DNA from: Parvibaculum sp.
GTDB lineage: Bacteria > Pseudomonadota > Alphaproteobacteria > Parvibaculales > Parvibaculaceae
Assembly: GCA_030645235.1 (NCBI GenBank)
Contig: JAUSMV010000012.1
Coordinates: forward strand, 248,001 to 312,000
DNA length: 64,000 nt
Reading direction: 5' to 3'
A program made the translations under genes and the position numbers. The number at the start of each line of letters is the position of its first letter. The stretch's first letter is position 1. Shown in pieces: positions 36,953-46,252 of the stretch. The notes below the pieces were generated by a model. The model was given only the letters and a program-made list of their open reading frames with translations, was not told where the DNA came from and made no database searches.

Positions 36953-38530
36953 ATGCCCAAAGTTCTGATCTCCGACGCTCTGTCCCCCGCTGCTGTTCAA
37001 ATCTTCAAAGACCGTGGCATCGAAGTTGACGTTAAAGTCGGTCTCGACAAAGACGAGCTCATCAAAATCATCGGCGACTATGACGGTCTTGCTATTCGCT
37101 CCAACACGAAAGTGACGCCTGCTGTCATCGATGCGGCAAAGAAGCTCAAGGTTGTCGGTCGCGCCGGTATTGGCGTTGACAATGTTGATCTCCCTGCCGC
37201 GACGGCCAAGGGCATCATCGTGATGAACACGCCTTTCGGCAATTCGATCACAACCGCCGAACATGCCATCGCTATGATGATGGCGCTTGCGCGTGACATT
37301 CCTCAGGCGAGCGCATCGACCCACGCGGGCAAGTGGGAAAAGTCCAAGTTCATGGGCGTTGAAGTCACAGCGAAAACGCTTGGCATCATCGGTTGCGGCA
37401 ATATCGGCGGTATTGTTGCTGACCGTGCCCTTGGTCTGCGGATGAAAGTTGTGGCGTTCGATCCGTTCCTCACACCGGAACGTGCCGCAGACCTCGGCGT
37501 TGAAAAAGTCGAGCTTGATGATCTCCTCGCACGCGCCGATTTCATCACGCTTCACACGCCCATGACACCGCAGACAAAGAACATTTTGAACGCTGCGAAC
37601 CTTGCTAAAACGAAAAAAGGTGTTCGCATCATCAATTGCGCCCGTGGCGGTCTGATCGTTGAAGCTGATCTCAAAGCCGCAATTGAAAGCGGACACGTCG
37701 CTGGTGCCGCGCTCGACGTGTTTGAAGTTGAACCTGCAAAGACCAATATTCTTTTCGGCATGGAGCAGATTATCGGCACGCCGCATCTTGGCGCATCGAC
37801 CAACGAAGCGCAGGAAAATGTGGCACTTCAGGTGGCAGAGCAGATGTCTGACTATCTCCTCGACGGTGCCATAACAAACTCTGTGAACGTTCCTTCGATC
37901 TCGGCCGAAGAAGCGCCTAAGCTCACACCCTTTGCCACGCTGGCCCAGCAGCTCGGCTCCTTCGCCGGTCAGCTCACGGAAGAAGGCATTGCCGAAGTCA
38001 CGCTTGAATATGAAGGCGATGTTGCCGGCATGAACACGCGTGTTCTGACCAATGCCGCGCTCACGGGTTTGCTCAAGCCGCAGCTCGAAGATGTGAACAC
38101 AGTTTCCGCGCCCGTCATCGCCAAAGAACGCGGCATTCAGGTGTCGGAAGTGAAGCGCGAACAGCGCGGTGCTTACGAAACCTATATCCGTCTCACGGTG
38201 AAAACCGGCCAGCGCGAAAAGTCGGTTGCCGGTACGGTCTTCTCAGGTGGCAAGCCGCGCCTTATCCAGATCAAAGGCGTGAACATGGAAGCCTCATTGG
38301 GCAAGCACATGCTCTATGTGACCAATCAGGATAAGCCGGGCTTTATCGGCGCGTTGGGTTCAATCCTTGCCAAAGCCAATATCAACATCGCCAACTTCAA
38401 CCTCGGTCGCGAAGAGGCTGGTGGCAATGCCATCTGCCTCGTCGAAGTTGATGTGGCGGTTCCTGCTGCTGTGCTTGCCGAAATTCAGGCTTTGCCCCAT
38501 GTCGTGCAGGCCAAGGCACTCGCTTTCTAA
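36953..38530 (+). CDS. serA: D-3-phosphoglycerate dehydrogenase
   Basis: First committed step of serine synthesis. It is 525 residues of the long form: catalytic domain with VGRAGIGVDNVDLPAA, NAD-binding IIGCGNIGGIVADRA, NCARGGLIVEADL, the catalytic region GTPHLGASTNEAQENVA, an intervening domain at about 320-445, and a C-terminal ACT domain (QDKPGFIGALGSILAKANINIANFNLGRE in part) for serine feedback. The ATG after CAGGAGG was chosen; an in-frame ATG 30 bp upstream is inside the palindromic element. Confidence 0.97.
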   Translation: MPKVLISDALSPAAVQIFKDRGIEVDVKVGLDKDELIKIIGDYDGLAIRSNTKVTPAVIDAAKKLKVVGRAGIGVDNVDLPAATAKGIIVMNTPFGNSITTAEHAIAMMMALARDIPQASASTHAGKWEKSKFMGVEVTAKTLGIIGCGNIGGIVADRALGLRMKVVAFDPFLTPERAADLGVEKVELDDLLARADFITLHTPMTPQTKNILNAANLAKTKKGVRIINCARGGLIVEADLKAAIESGHVAGAALDVFEVEPAKTNILFGMEQIIGTPHLGASTNEAQENVALQVAEQMSDYLLDGAITNSVNVPSISAEEAPKLTPFATLAQQLGSFAGQLTEEGIAEVTLEYEGDVAGMNTRVLTNAALTGLLKPQLEDVNTVSAPVIAKERGIQVSEVKREQRGAYETYIRLTVKTGQREKSVAGTVFSGGKPRLIQIKGVNMEASLGKHMLYVTNQDKPGFIGALGSILAKANINIANFNLGREEAGGNAICLVEVDVAVPAAVLAEIQALPHVVQAKALAF

Positions 38531-38555
38531 GTCTCTCTTATATTTAACATAATTC

Positions 38556-38596
38556 AAAGCGGCGTTCCCATTATGGAACGCCGCTTTTGTTTTTGG
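38556..38596 (+). terminator. Terminator after serA
   Basis: AAAGCGGCGTTCC, loop CATTAT, GGAACGCCGCTTTT, then GTTTTT. A strong rho-independent terminator 25 bp after the stop. Confidence 0.9.
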
Positions 38597-38653
38597 CCGA
38601 ATCTCCCCAAATTAATAGATAGAAAGTTGTAACGAGTTGTGCTGGGGGCGGCT

Positions 38654-39151
38654 ATGGACGGTCAGTTTAACGATAAACAGTTAGCTATCGCTTATGATTA
38701 TTGGCAGGAGCTACGTGGTATGCGCGTGGCGCCGAGGCGCGAGGAGCTTAATCTACGTGCAATGTCCAGCTTGTTGCCGCGCTTCAACCTCCTCGATGTG
38801 ACATGGGACCCGCTGCGATTTCGCCACCGGCTTGTCGGCGCGGCTTATGTTGAAATGTTGGGCCGCAACGTCACCGGCCAGCTTGTGGACGAGGAACTCT
38901 ACGGCGAAGCGACGCAAGAGATTTTCAATTCGCTGAAACTGGTCGCTGAAGAGATCCGCCCCTATCGTCGTCTCGCGCGTCTTGATTGGCATGAGCGCAA
39001 CTGGCTGCTGCAAGAAGCAGCTGAATTGCCATTGGCCGATGAGGATGGACGCGTCAACATGATCCTGCGCGTCTCCGCTTTCACACTCACGAAAGATACG
39101 GATAGCCCGCGGCTGATCTTTACGCCTCTGACGCAAACAATCAGCGTGTGA
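38654..39151 (+). CDS. PAS_5-domain protein
   Basis: 165 residues from the ATG after GGGGGCGG; a GTG at 38639 is the alternative. The whole protein fits the PAS_5 family (PF07310) of alphaproteobacteria: IAYDYWQELRGMRVAPRREELNLRAMSSLLPRFNLLD residues are typical, then RFRHRLVGAAYVEMLGRNVTGQ. No output domain is attached, so it may be a stand-alone sensor. The ligand is unknown. Confidence 0.88.
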   Translation: MDGQFNDKQLAIAYDYWQELRGMRVAPRREELNLRAMSSLLPRFNLLDVTWDPLRFRHRLVGAAYVEMLGRNVTGQLVDEELYGEATQEIFNSLKLVAEEIRPYRRLARLDWHERNWLLQEAAELPLADEDGRVNMILRVSAFTLTKDTDSPRLIFTPLTQTISV

Positions 39152-39185
39152 TGAGGCGCCATTTTTAGAACTCTCTCCTCCTCCT

Positions 39186-39210
39186 CCTTCCTGTTCGCGC
39201 CTATGCGCAA
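39186..39210 (+). repeat. Partial copy of a dispersed intergenic element
   Basis: CCTTCCTGTTCGCGCCTA followed by TGCGC matches the core of the element at 42361-42432 with one change and, inverted, that at 51040-51195. It is a degenerate short copy. Confidence 0.6.
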
Positions 39211-39252
39211 AGGGCTTTCTTACTGAGGACGGTGTTCCGAAAGGAGCGCCGT

Positions 39253-39837
39253 CTATTTCTTTTGCGTCGGTTGGTCGAATTCCGCGATCCACTTGCGATA
39301 GGCGTCCGCATCGCCAAAAGCCACGAAGTTCATATATTTCTCATGCGCGCCAAGGGCTTTCTTGGCGTGTTTGATCGGGCACCAATAGGCTTCCGTCCGC
39401 CCGGCGATCTCGCGCACATAGGCGATGAGGCCGTTGGCATAGGAGCAATAGGCGCAGTTGAGCTTTTCGAGCGCATTGAGATAGGCGAGATGTCCGCGGT
39501 CGAAGATCAGATAATCGCTGCGCTTCACCTTCTCGATGCCATAGGCCGGAAAGCAGACCGCCTGATAGACACTGACGAAGAGGTCGAGCAAAACCAGCGG
39601 CAGGATGAGAGAGTAGATAAAAGGCGCGGTCAGCACGACCATTGGCTTTGCATTCAGAATATAGCGCGAGAGCCTCGTCTTCAGTTCACGATGACGGCGG
39701 AGAACTTCTTCTTCGAAGATTGCCCGCCCATGTTCGAGACCGTAGCGAAGCTCAGCGGCTTGCCGGGCCACCTCTGCTTCAAGCTCAAGTTCCAGACCCT
39801 GCATGCGGCCCAGCAATTCATCTATTTTCGCGTTCAT
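39253..39837 (-). CDS. Conserved membrane-associated protein with Cys/His cluster, unknown function
   Basis: 194 residues from the ATG giving MNAKIDELL; a start at 39921 adds a doubtful leader. An N-terminal coiled coil (residues 1-55, LELELEAEVARQAAELRYGLEHG) is followed by two close hydrophobic segments at about 65-95 and a C-terminal region with NCAYCSYANGL and YWCPIKHAKKALGAH. The Cys and His residues suggest metal binding. I recognise the sequence type from other alphaproteobacteria and some other proteobacteria but know no function. It stands alone, convergent with the PAS gene. Confidence 0.75.
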   Translation of the reverse strand: MNAKIDELLGRMQGLELELEAEVARQAAELRYGLEHGRAIFEEEVLRRHRELKTRLSRYILNAKPMVVLTAPFIYSLILPLVLLDLFVSVYQAVCFPAYGIEKVKRSDYLIFDRGHLAYLNALEKLNCAYCSYANGLIAYVREIAGRTEAYWCPIKHAKKALGAHEKYMNFVAFGDADAYRKWIAEFDQPTQKK

Positions 39838-39984
39838 GTTCCGCGCTTCTCCCGTCGGCGGTGCGCCATTCGTTACTATCGCAGCAGCGAGCAGCAAAGT
39901 CGCCCATGCCTTCGCGCGCATGGGAGAATGGTCGGTTCAATTGGCTTAGTACAACGGCTTTGTAGAGATAGAGGATGATTGTCT

Positions 39985-40869
39985 CTACTGCACCGGATCA
40001 TCCGGCTCCGCTCCGTCCGGCTGATCCTTACACATCGGAATGGTCAACCCATCCGGCAGCTTCGTCTTCTCATCGCCGCAGGCGAGCGATAGTTGTTCAT
40101 TTGTCAGGCCCCAGGCCTTGATGAAGTCCGCGCCCGACAGGTTCGCGCCACGGAAATCGACGCCGCCTAAAAAGGCGTGGCGGAAGATCGCCTTGCGCGC
40201 ATCGGCGTTGCGGAAGGTCATGCCCTTCACAAACTCAATCACGCGGAAATTCGTGCCCACGAGTTTTGCATCGGTAAAGTCCGCGTTGAACAGCAGCGCC
40301 GCATCAAGCCGTGCATAGGAGAGGTCGGCGCCTTTGAGGTTGGCGCCGATGAGGTTGACGCCAGCCGCACTTGCACCGCGCAGATCAGCGCCCTCAAGGT
40401 TCGCGCCGTTCAGGAGCGTGCCCGAAAGTTCTGCGCCCGCCATTTGCGCTTTGCGCAGGTCAGCACCTTGCAGGCTTGCGAGCCTCAAATAAGAGCCTTT
40501 GAAATTTGCGCCTGCCAGCGTGCAGCCGCGGCAGGTGAGCAGCGTCTTGAAGGCGTCGGCCTTCATCGAGCCGACGAGCTTTTCATCGACCGGCGGCAGC
40601 TTGTCTTCTGCCGCCTTCATCGCCTCGCCGATGGCCTCGGCGGGCGAGGGCGGCGGCGGGGGCACGAGTTCGGCTTCAATCGAGATGAGAGGTTTGGGGT
40701 TCTTCCAGGCGGGCGGCGGTTCGGCAAAGCGCTGCGCGCCATAAAGGGTCAGCAGCACATGGAAACACAGCGACAGAATCGCCGTGGTAATGAAGGCGTC
40801 GAGCCCTCCCTCGGTCGCTTCTTCGCGCGTGAGTGGCTCCGGCATCTTTATGGGCAGGGCGAGCGACAT
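39985..40869 (-). CDS. Membrane-anchored pentapeptide-repeat protein
   Basis: 294 residues. One membrane helix lies near residues 25-45 (DAFITTAILSLCFHVLLTLYG), then a Pro-rich linker PPPPPSPAEA, then about 20 pentapeptide repeats of the form A(N/D)L-x-x (GANLEGADLRGASAAGV, LKGADLSYARLDAALLFNADF) forming a right-handed quadrilateral beta-helix outside the membrane. A CRGCTLAG motif lies at the start of the helix. It ends with an acidic tail. Function unknown. Confidence 0.85.
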   Translation of the reverse strand: MSLALPIKMPEPLTREEATEGGLDAFITTAILSLCFHVLLTLYGAQRFAEPPPAWKNPKPLISIEAELVPPPPPSPAEAIGEAMKAAEDKLPPVDEKLVGSMKADAFKTLLTCRGCTLAGANFKGSYLRLASLQGADLRKAQMAGAELSGTLLNGANLEGADLRGASAAGVNLIGANLKGADLSYARLDAALLFNADFTDAKLVGTNFRVIEFVKGMTFRNADARKAIFRHAFLGGVDFRGANLSGADFIKAWGLTNEQLSLACGDEKTKLPDGLTIPMCKDQPDGAEPDDPVQ

Positions 40870-41062
40870 CAGGGCGTCCGGTGAGACAATTTGGCTGGTT
40901 ACAACGCGGTCAATAGGCTGGGTCTAGCCGGTTTTCGCCTTCATATCTACTTTCCTTCCTGTCACAGTTCCGATAGACAATGCGAAAGCTCCCGACCGCT
41001 AGGCCATGGGGGCTTTTGGCTTGTTTAGGCCATCCTGAGATTGCACGTAAGGCATTGAAATC

Positions 41063-42355
41063 ATGGCGAATGTGGTAGTTGTCGGCTCTCAATGGGGCGA
41101 TGAAGGCAAAGGCAAGATTGTCGATTGGCTTTCAGAGCGCGCCGATGTGGTGGTGCGTTTTCAGGGCGGACACAATGCCGGCCATACGCTCGTCATTGAC
41201 GGTGTCACCTACAAGCTCTCGCTGCTGCCGTCGGGTGTTGTCCGCCCCGGCAAGCTCGCTGTCATCGGCAACGGCGTTGTGGTGGACCCTTGGGCGCTGA
41301 TCGACGAGATCGGACGCCTTAAAGCACAGGGCGTCGCCGTCACGCCGGAAAATCTCCGCATCGCCGAAAACGCCGTTCTCATTCTGCCGCTTCACCGTGA
41401 GCTTGATGAAATTCGCGAGACGTCAAATTCCGGCACGCGTATCGGCACGACCAAGCGCGGTATCGGCCCGGCCTACGAAGACAAGGTCGGTCGTCGTGCG
41501 CTGCGCGTCATGGATTTGGTTGATCTCGACGCGCTCGAAGATAAAGTTGAAAAGCTGCTCGCGCATCACAATGCGCTGCGCAAAGGTCTCGGCAAAGAAT
41601 TGGTCGATGGCAAGAAGCTCACGGCGCAGCTCAAAGAAATCGCGCCGCAGGTGCTTCCCTTCATGGATACGGTTTGGCGCTTGCTCGACGAGATGCGCCG
41701 CAAAGGCAGCCGTATTCTCTTTGAAGGTGCGCAAGGCACGCTGCTCGACATTGACCACGGCACATATCCGTATGTGACCTCGTCGAACACTGTCTCGGCG
41801 CAAGCTGCCATCGGCTCCGGCATGGGTCCGTCATCGATCCACACCGTTCTCGGCATCACGAAGGCCTATACAACCCGTGTCGGCGAAGGCCCGTTTCCGT
41901 CGGAACTCCATGACGAGATCGGCCAGAAGCTCGGCGAGCGCGGCCGCGAATTCGGCACTGTCACAGGCCGCAAGCGCCGCTGCGGCTGGTTCGATGCCGT
42001 GCTGGTGCGGCAGGCGATCAAGACATCCGGCATCACCGACATTGCGCTCACCAAGCTCGACATTCTCGATGGCTTTGACGAAATCAAAGTCTGCGTGGCT
42101 TACGATCTTGACGGCAAGCGCATCGACTATCTGCCTGCGTCGGCTGCTTTGCAGGCACGCGTGAAGCCGATCTACGAAACGCTCGAAGGCTGGCAGGAAA
42201 CAACCTATGGCGCGCGCTCATGGGCTGATTTGCCTGCGCAGGCGATCAAATATGTCCGCTATGTCGAAGAACTGATCGAAGCGCCGGTGACATTGCTTTC
42301 AACGTCTCCCGAACGCGATGACACAATCCTGATGAAAGATCCCTTCGAGGATTGA
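41063..42355 (+). CDS. purA: Adenylosuccinate synthetase
   Basis: GTP-dependent conversion of IMP plus aspartate to adenylosuccinate in AMP synthesis. It is 430 residues with the N-terminal P-loop [14 protein letters not shown] at 9-22, GHNAGHT, the IMP-site block [43 protein letters not shown], and the C-terminal [13 protein letters not shown]. The length and motif order are standard. Confidence 0.97.
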   Translation: MANVVVVGSQWGDEGKGKIVDWLSERADVVVRFQGGHNAGHTLVIDGVTYKLSLLPSGVVRPGKLAVIGNGVVVDPWALIDEIGRLKAQGVAVTPENLRIAENAVLILPLHRELDEIRETSNSGTRIGTTKRGIGPAYEDKVGRRALRVMDLVDLDALEDKVEKLLAHHNALRKGLGKELVDGKKLTAQLKEIAPQVLPFMDTVWRLLDEMRRKGSRILFEGAQGTLLDIDHGTYPYVTSSNTVSAQAAIGSGMGPSSIHTVLGITKAYTTRVGEGPFPSELHDEIGQKLGERGREFGTVTGRKRRCGWFDAVLVRQAIKTSGITDIALTKLDILDGFDEIKVCVAYDLDGKRIDYLPASAALQARVKPIYETLEGWQETTYGARSWADLPAQAIKYVRYVEELIEAPVTLLSTSPERDDTILMKDPFED

Positions 42356-42360
42356 TTAAT

Positions 42361-42432
42361 TTCTTTCCCCTCCCCCCATCCTTCCTGTTCGCGCCTACGC
42401 GCGAGGGAGGGGGAGGGCTAGGGAGGGGGCTG
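42361..42432. repeat. Dispersed GC-rich palindromic element after purA
   Basis: CCCCTCCCCCCATCC on the left and GGGAGGGGGAGGG on the right flank a core TTCGCGCCTACGCGCGAGG. About 30 bases of the core and right arm recur inverted at 51140-51180, and the left core recurs at 39186. Confidence 0.75.
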
Positions 42433-42509
42433 AGAGCGACACCCACAACCCTCGACAACACATCCCCGCCCCGACACACTCAGCTCACAACCATCAAAAG
42501 GCTGAACCC

Positions 42510-43346
42510 GTGTCGCAGAAACCCGTCTGGGGCGTACCGCCAGAAAATCCCGCACCGCTTTACGACACGCCGGACGCATCTGTGCCGAACGAAACGCACA
42601 GTCCCATCCGCCTGCGCGATGCCGCCTTTGTCGTCATCCTCTATATTGGCGGTCAACTTATCGCTGCTGCGCTCTATCTCTTCGTCGTTGGTTTCTATTG
42701 GGGCTTTCGCCAGGACCGCGACGTCGCCGCCCATGTTCAGGCTGCTCAAACCAGCAGCGCCTTTCTCGTTTTCACCATCGTCTTTTCGATAGTGTTGGTG
42801 GCGTTGTTCGCCCGCCGCGTTGCGCGCCGTTCAGGCATGGGTTGGCGTGCACTCGGTTTTGTCAGACCGCAACGGTATTGGTTTGCTTTCGCCTTTGCCG
42901 CCTTCGTCCTTGTCAATGCTGTCGCTTTTGGTCTGGAATATCTCGCCGGCCCCGATGTCGCCAAGCGGGCCGAACAGACGATGGATATTTTTGTGGCCGG
43001 CGACGAGTTCTATATCTGGCCCATGGTGGCGCTTGTCGCAGTTATAGTGCCCTTCTTTGAAGAGATCGTCTTCCGCGCCATTCTCTTTCGGGCGCTGTCT
43101 AATCGCTTGCCGCTCATCGTGGCCGGTGCTGTGGCGATCGCTGTTTTCGGTGTCGTTCATCTGCAATATCTCATGTCCGGTCTTGATGTTGCTGTGCTGA
43201 TGATGACCGAAATCGCGCTCATTGGCGGCGTGCTCATCTGGCTTTATCAGGCGAGCCGCTCCATCTGGCCGTCTGTTTTTCTCCATGTCCTCAACAATAG
43301 TTGGGTCATGGCCATTCTCTTCATGCGGGCTGCCATGCCCGCGTGA
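42510..43346 (+). CDS. CPBP-family intramembrane protease
   Basis: 278 residues from a GTG. After a soluble Pro-rich N-terminus there are about seven membrane segments. The CPBP (Abi/CAAX-protease-like) motifs are visible: EEIVFRAILFRAL with Glu184, Glu185 and Arg189, then FGVVHLQYL, and VFLHVLNNSW. Members act as glutamate-dependent intramembrane proteases, but the substrate here is unknown. It follows the repeat element after purA and is probably transcribed on its own. Confidence 0.88.
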   Translation: MSQKPVWGVPPENPAPLYDTPDASVPNETHSPIRLRDAAFVVILYIGGQLIAAALYLFVVGFYWGFRQDRDVAAHVQAAQTSSAFLVFTIVFSIVLVALFARRVARRSGMGWRALGFVRPQRYWFAFAFAAFVLVNAVAFGLEYLAGPDVAKRAEQTMDIFVAGDEFYIWPMVALVAVIVPFFEEIVFRAILFRALSNRLPLIVAGAVAIAVFGVVHLQYLMSGLDVAVLMMTEIALIGGVLIWLYQASRSIWPSVFLHVLNNSWVMAILFMRAAMPA

Positions 43347-43430
43347 GGCATCTGTTAATGCAAAATTCACTATAATTTAGCACTCTTGCTCATACTCCCT
43401 TTCTCATACGGGCATACGGGGCTTACGGGC

Positions 43431-44318
43431 ATGCTGGCTGTTTACGATCTCGCGGTTTCGCCACCGACCTTTGATTTCATCGGCTTTCTTGTGAGCGCCG
43501 AGCGTCAGCGTATTCGCTCTGGCGAGAAGACGATCACAATTGCGATTGTTAGTGGTCCCAATGGAGGTTTCCGTCAGGATGATCTGCCGCCGAACGATCC
43601 GGCCAAGCGCCGCATGATGCTCGACAATATCGTGAAGCCTATGGCGACGCTTTTGCCGTCCTGCACAGACGTGATCGAGATGAGCCGTGACGAGGTGAAA
43701 GAACGCCTGCTGACTGAGAAGCGCGTCTTCCCCGCAGGCTATCAGGCCGAGAAACCCAGAGCCCATTACGGCACCGCCTATTTCGTGCGCTCCTCACGCG
43801 CCAAAGTCCTGCCGCTTGTTATCGACAATGTCGTGCCGGAGAAAAATCTTGTCGTCATCACATTGCGCCAGAGCCACTATTGGCCGACGCGTAACAGCAA
43901 TGTTGCTGAATGGCTGAAGGTTGCAAAGGAGCTGACAGCGCGCGGCAAGCGTGTTGTCTTCGTGCCGGATTCAGACAGCGACGGTTCGGAGCTTGCCGGC
44001 TTCGACATTGACCGCCGTGCCTCCACCGATCTTCTCCATCGCTGCCGCCTTGCCGCCAGCGCTGAGCTTAATCTCTCGGTCAATAACGGCCCGCTCTGGA
44101 TGCTGGCGATGATGCCGCAAGTGAAATCCATGATCTTCAAAATGGTCGCGCAGGATGCGCCTTGTGTGAACCCGGACTATTTCCGCCAGCACGAACTTCC
44201 CGTCGGCTCTCAGCTCGACCGCGCGGACCATAAAATCGTCTGGGCGGACGATGACGCCGACACAATCCTCAAAGCCATCGATGAAGGCTTTCCCTCCGCG
44301 GTGAAATCCGCCGCTTAA
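43431..44318 (+). CDS. Conserved hypothetical protein, possibly glycosyltransferase-like
   Basis: 295 residues from the ATG at 43431; a TTG at 43386 is possible. No signal peptide or membrane helix. Two alpha/beta halves are suggested: DFIGFLVSAERQRIRSGEKTITIAIV, then NLVVITLRQSHYWPTRNSNVAEWLKVAKEL, RVVFVPDSDSDG and AELNLSVNNGPLWMLAMM. The second half resembles the donor-binding half of GT-B glycosyltransferases in layout (strand, R-x-S, N-G-P), but I cannot name a family. It is followed by a strong terminator. Confidence 0.6.
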   Translation: MLAVYDLAVSPPTFDFIGFLVSAERQRIRSGEKTITIAIVSGPNGGFRQDDLPPNDPAKRRMMLDNIVKPMATLLPSCTDVIEMSRDEVKERLLTEKRVFPAGYQAEKPRAHYGTAYFVRSSRAKVLPLVIDNVVPEKNLVVITLRQSHYWPTRNSNVAEWLKVAKELTARGKRVVFVPDSDSDGSELAGFDIDRRASTDLLHRCRLAASAELNLSVNNGPLWMLAMMPQVKSMIFKMVAQDAPCVNPDYFRQHELPVGSQLDRADHKIVWADDDADTILKAIDEGFPSAVKSAA

Positions 44319-44339
44319 TCTTTTACATTTCCGCAAATG

Positions 44340-44376
44340 AAAAACCCGCGACGGTTTCCCGTCGCGGGTTTTGTTC
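44340..44376. terminator. Bidirectional terminator
   Basis: AAAACCCGCGACGG-TTTC-CCGTCGCGGGTTTT: a perfect 14-bp stem between the convergent hypothetical gene and the MAPEG gene. Confidence 0.93.
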
Positions 44377-44392
44377 TTTGATACAGCGAAAA

Positions 44393-44839
44393 TTACATCG
44401 CGGCAGGTGCAGCGACCACTGCGACCGACAGGATCAATGCACCGGATGTGATCAATTCATAAGCCATGATGAACGTGCCGACGAGGGCGACGAGCCAGAC
44501 GATTGTGCGGATTGAGATGAAGGTCCAGCCCGCGAGATAGACGATGGCATGCGCCACGCGACCAGCGAGGAAGAGCTGGGCGGCAAGAACCGTCAGGTCT
44601 GAATGAATACCGGCGATATGGGCCGGAATGGCAAGCGCGGAAAAGACGAGAAGCTGCTCGATCAGGTTCATATAGGCGCGTTTGGCGCGGCCTTTGAAAC
44701 CTTCCGTGGACGGTTGCGCGTCGCGATTGCCGACGCCCCAGGCCTGGCCCATGGCCGAGACGTTTGAGGCAGCCGAAATTAAGATCAGCAAAAGCAGCAA
44801 GACGCCGCTATAGGCAATGGCACTGAGTTCTACGGTCAT
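44393..44839 (-). CDS. MAPEG-family membrane protein
   Basis: 148 residues with four membrane helices. The family signature is visible in GFKGRAKRAYMNLIEQLLVFSALAI (R-A-x-x-N-x-x-E) followed by FLAGRVAHAIVYLAG. MAPEG proteins are membrane-associated glutathione or eicosanoid enzymes; bacterial members of this short type have unknown substrates. Confidence 0.88.
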   Translation of the reverse strand: MTVELSAIAYSGVLLLLLILISAASNVSAMGQAWGVGNRDAQPSTEGFKGRAKRAYMNLIEQLLVFSALAIPAHIAGIHSDLTVLAAQLFLAGRVAHAIVYLAGWTFISIRTIVWLVALVGTFIMAYELITSGALILSVAVVAAPAAM

Positions 44840-44890
44840 AGTGTTTCCCCTTCATGTCGGGGTCTCGAATCGGACCCTCTGGCTATTAGT

Positions 44891-45733
44891 CTAGCCTGAA
44901 ATGAAGGGATCGGCGCGGGCGTCGCGATTGTCTTCGTTGCGTGCAAATACCGCTGCGGTCATGGCAACGGCGGCGCCAAAGAGCAGTGAGAACGCCACCC
45001 ACAGGCTCGCATAGCTCGTAATTTTCCGCGCCACGTCTGCGGCAGATCTGGTCTTTGTCTGGACATCGGCCTGCATCCGGTCGATGCGCTGTGCGGCTTC
45101 TTCGCTTGAGATATCGGCCTGCGATGCGACAAGATCAGTGAGGCGCGCGTGATCTTCCGGCGTGAGCTGCTCTGCGCGCACGAAGCCCGCTTCAACGAGA
45201 CGTCCGGCTTCGGCACGGAGGTTTTCATTCTTTGGAATACCGGGGCGGAACAGCACATCAACCAGATATGCCGTCGGCGTGGCATTGATGTTTTTTGAAT
45301 TCGCTGCACCGTAAAGAGCTGCGGACGTCGTGCCTATATTCGCCGCGGAGAGCCCGGTCAGGGCCACCATGGTCAACGTCGCTAAAATGGCAACAGCCCA
45401 GGCCACGAAGCCGTGGGCAGCCGCGCGGAACTCCTCCTGAATATTGCTTTCCACCAGCGGTCCGAGCAGGCGACCGGCAAGGTGTCCGCCGACCGCGAAG
45501 CCAAACGCTTGGGCGGCGAAGAAGTAGATTGCGCCACCGGTGAAAAAGACCGGTGCCGAGGGTCCCGCATGTGGAGCGGGATTGACGAGCAGCAGGCCAA
45601 AACCCGCTCCCAAAGTCAGAAGGAAAAACGTGACTGCCGTGGCGGCCACGCCACCTGCGATCGCCAATCCCCAGGAAAATCGATAGCCCGTGTTCTCGTC
45701 GCCCTGTTCGGCGATCACGATTGCATCTGTCAT
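44891..45733 (-). CDS. Polytopic membrane protein of unknown function
   Basis: 280 residues from the ATG preceded by CGGAGTTGATGCC; a start at 45781 adds 16 residues. Three or four membrane helices are in the N-terminal half (GLAIAGGVAATAVTFFLLTLGAGFGLLLV, IYFFAAQAFGFAVGGHLAGRL, WAVAILATLTMVALTGL), then an amphipathic middle (RLVEAGFVRAEQLTPEDHARLTDLVA) and a last helix before the C-terminus. A GGxLAGRL motif after the second helix is typical of a group of alphaproteobacterial proteins without known role. It is followed downstream by the MAPEG gene. Confidence 0.75.
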   Translation of the reverse strand: MTDAIVIAEQGDENTGYRFSWGLAIAGGVAATAVTFFLLTLGAGFGLLLVNPAPHAGPSAPVFFTGGAIYFFAAQAFGFAVGGHLAGRLLGPLVESNIQEEFRAAAHGFVAWAVAILATLTMVALTGLSAANIGTTSAALYGAANSKNINATPTAYLVDVLFRPGIPKNENLRAEAGRLVEAGFVRAEQLTPEDHARLTDLVASQADISSEEAAQRIDRMQADVQTKTRSAADVARKITSYASLWVAFSLLFGAAVAMTAAVFARNEDNRDARADPFISG

Positions 45734-45786
45734 CGGCATCAACTCCGTCAATGGAAGGGATTTGCTGTCTATTGTCCGCATAAGGC

Positions 45787-45867
45787 CTATGCGTGACCGA
45801 ACAGCAACCAGAGGACGATGATAATGGGGATCGGAATGCCGATTAAATAAAGGAGTAAAGAGCGCAT
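45787..45867 (-). CDS. 26-residue hydrophobic small protein
   Basis: A short frame reads MRSLLLYLIGIPIPIIIVLW followed by LLFGHA and TAG. The ATG is preceded by AAAGGG with a 6-base gap. The product is one membrane helix with the motif GIPIPIII and charged or polar ends, and the composition is clearly non-random. I recall very similar short peptides in other alphaproteobacteria, but no function is known to me. It lies 53 bp upstream of the membrane-protein gene on the same strand and could share its transcript. Confidence 0.7.
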   Translation of the reverse strand: MRSLLLYLIGIPIPIIIVLWLLFGHA

Positions 45868-46252
45868 GATAAACCCTTTATGTTTATTTTTATAAATAGG
45901 ACGCGCGGATTTGTCCGTATACGTCGGTTCATCTGTTCGTGTGCTAACCAGATAACGTTATTACGTCATCTGTCGACATTACAGTGTGTCAATCATACGG
46001 AAAGGCTCGGAACCTACTCAGGCTTTTTGCCATGAAAGGAGGCAAAATATCCCTATCGCGATATTTTTTCGATAAACGCCGGTATTATATTCCACTTCAT
46101 ATTCCACATCAGTGCCGTCGATCTACGGTATCCGTAGAGATGACGTGAGTATCGCGGCGTGACGTGATGCGACCTGTTGGTGCTTATGGAATTTTTGACC
46201 CGGTGCGGAGGAGTTCGGCGGCTTCACGCATAGGCCGCAGCGTTTGTTGCCG
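45868..46252. other. Gap between the 26-residue protein gene and the methyltransferase gene
   Basis: 385 bp, locally AT-rich, without a convincing gene. It contains TTGACA on the minus strand near 45990 and short inverted repeats (TTTATaaaaaTAAA on the minus strand near 45890). It is likely the promoter region of the minus-strand small protein unit. No terminator was found for the methyltransferase gene. Confidence 0.5.
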
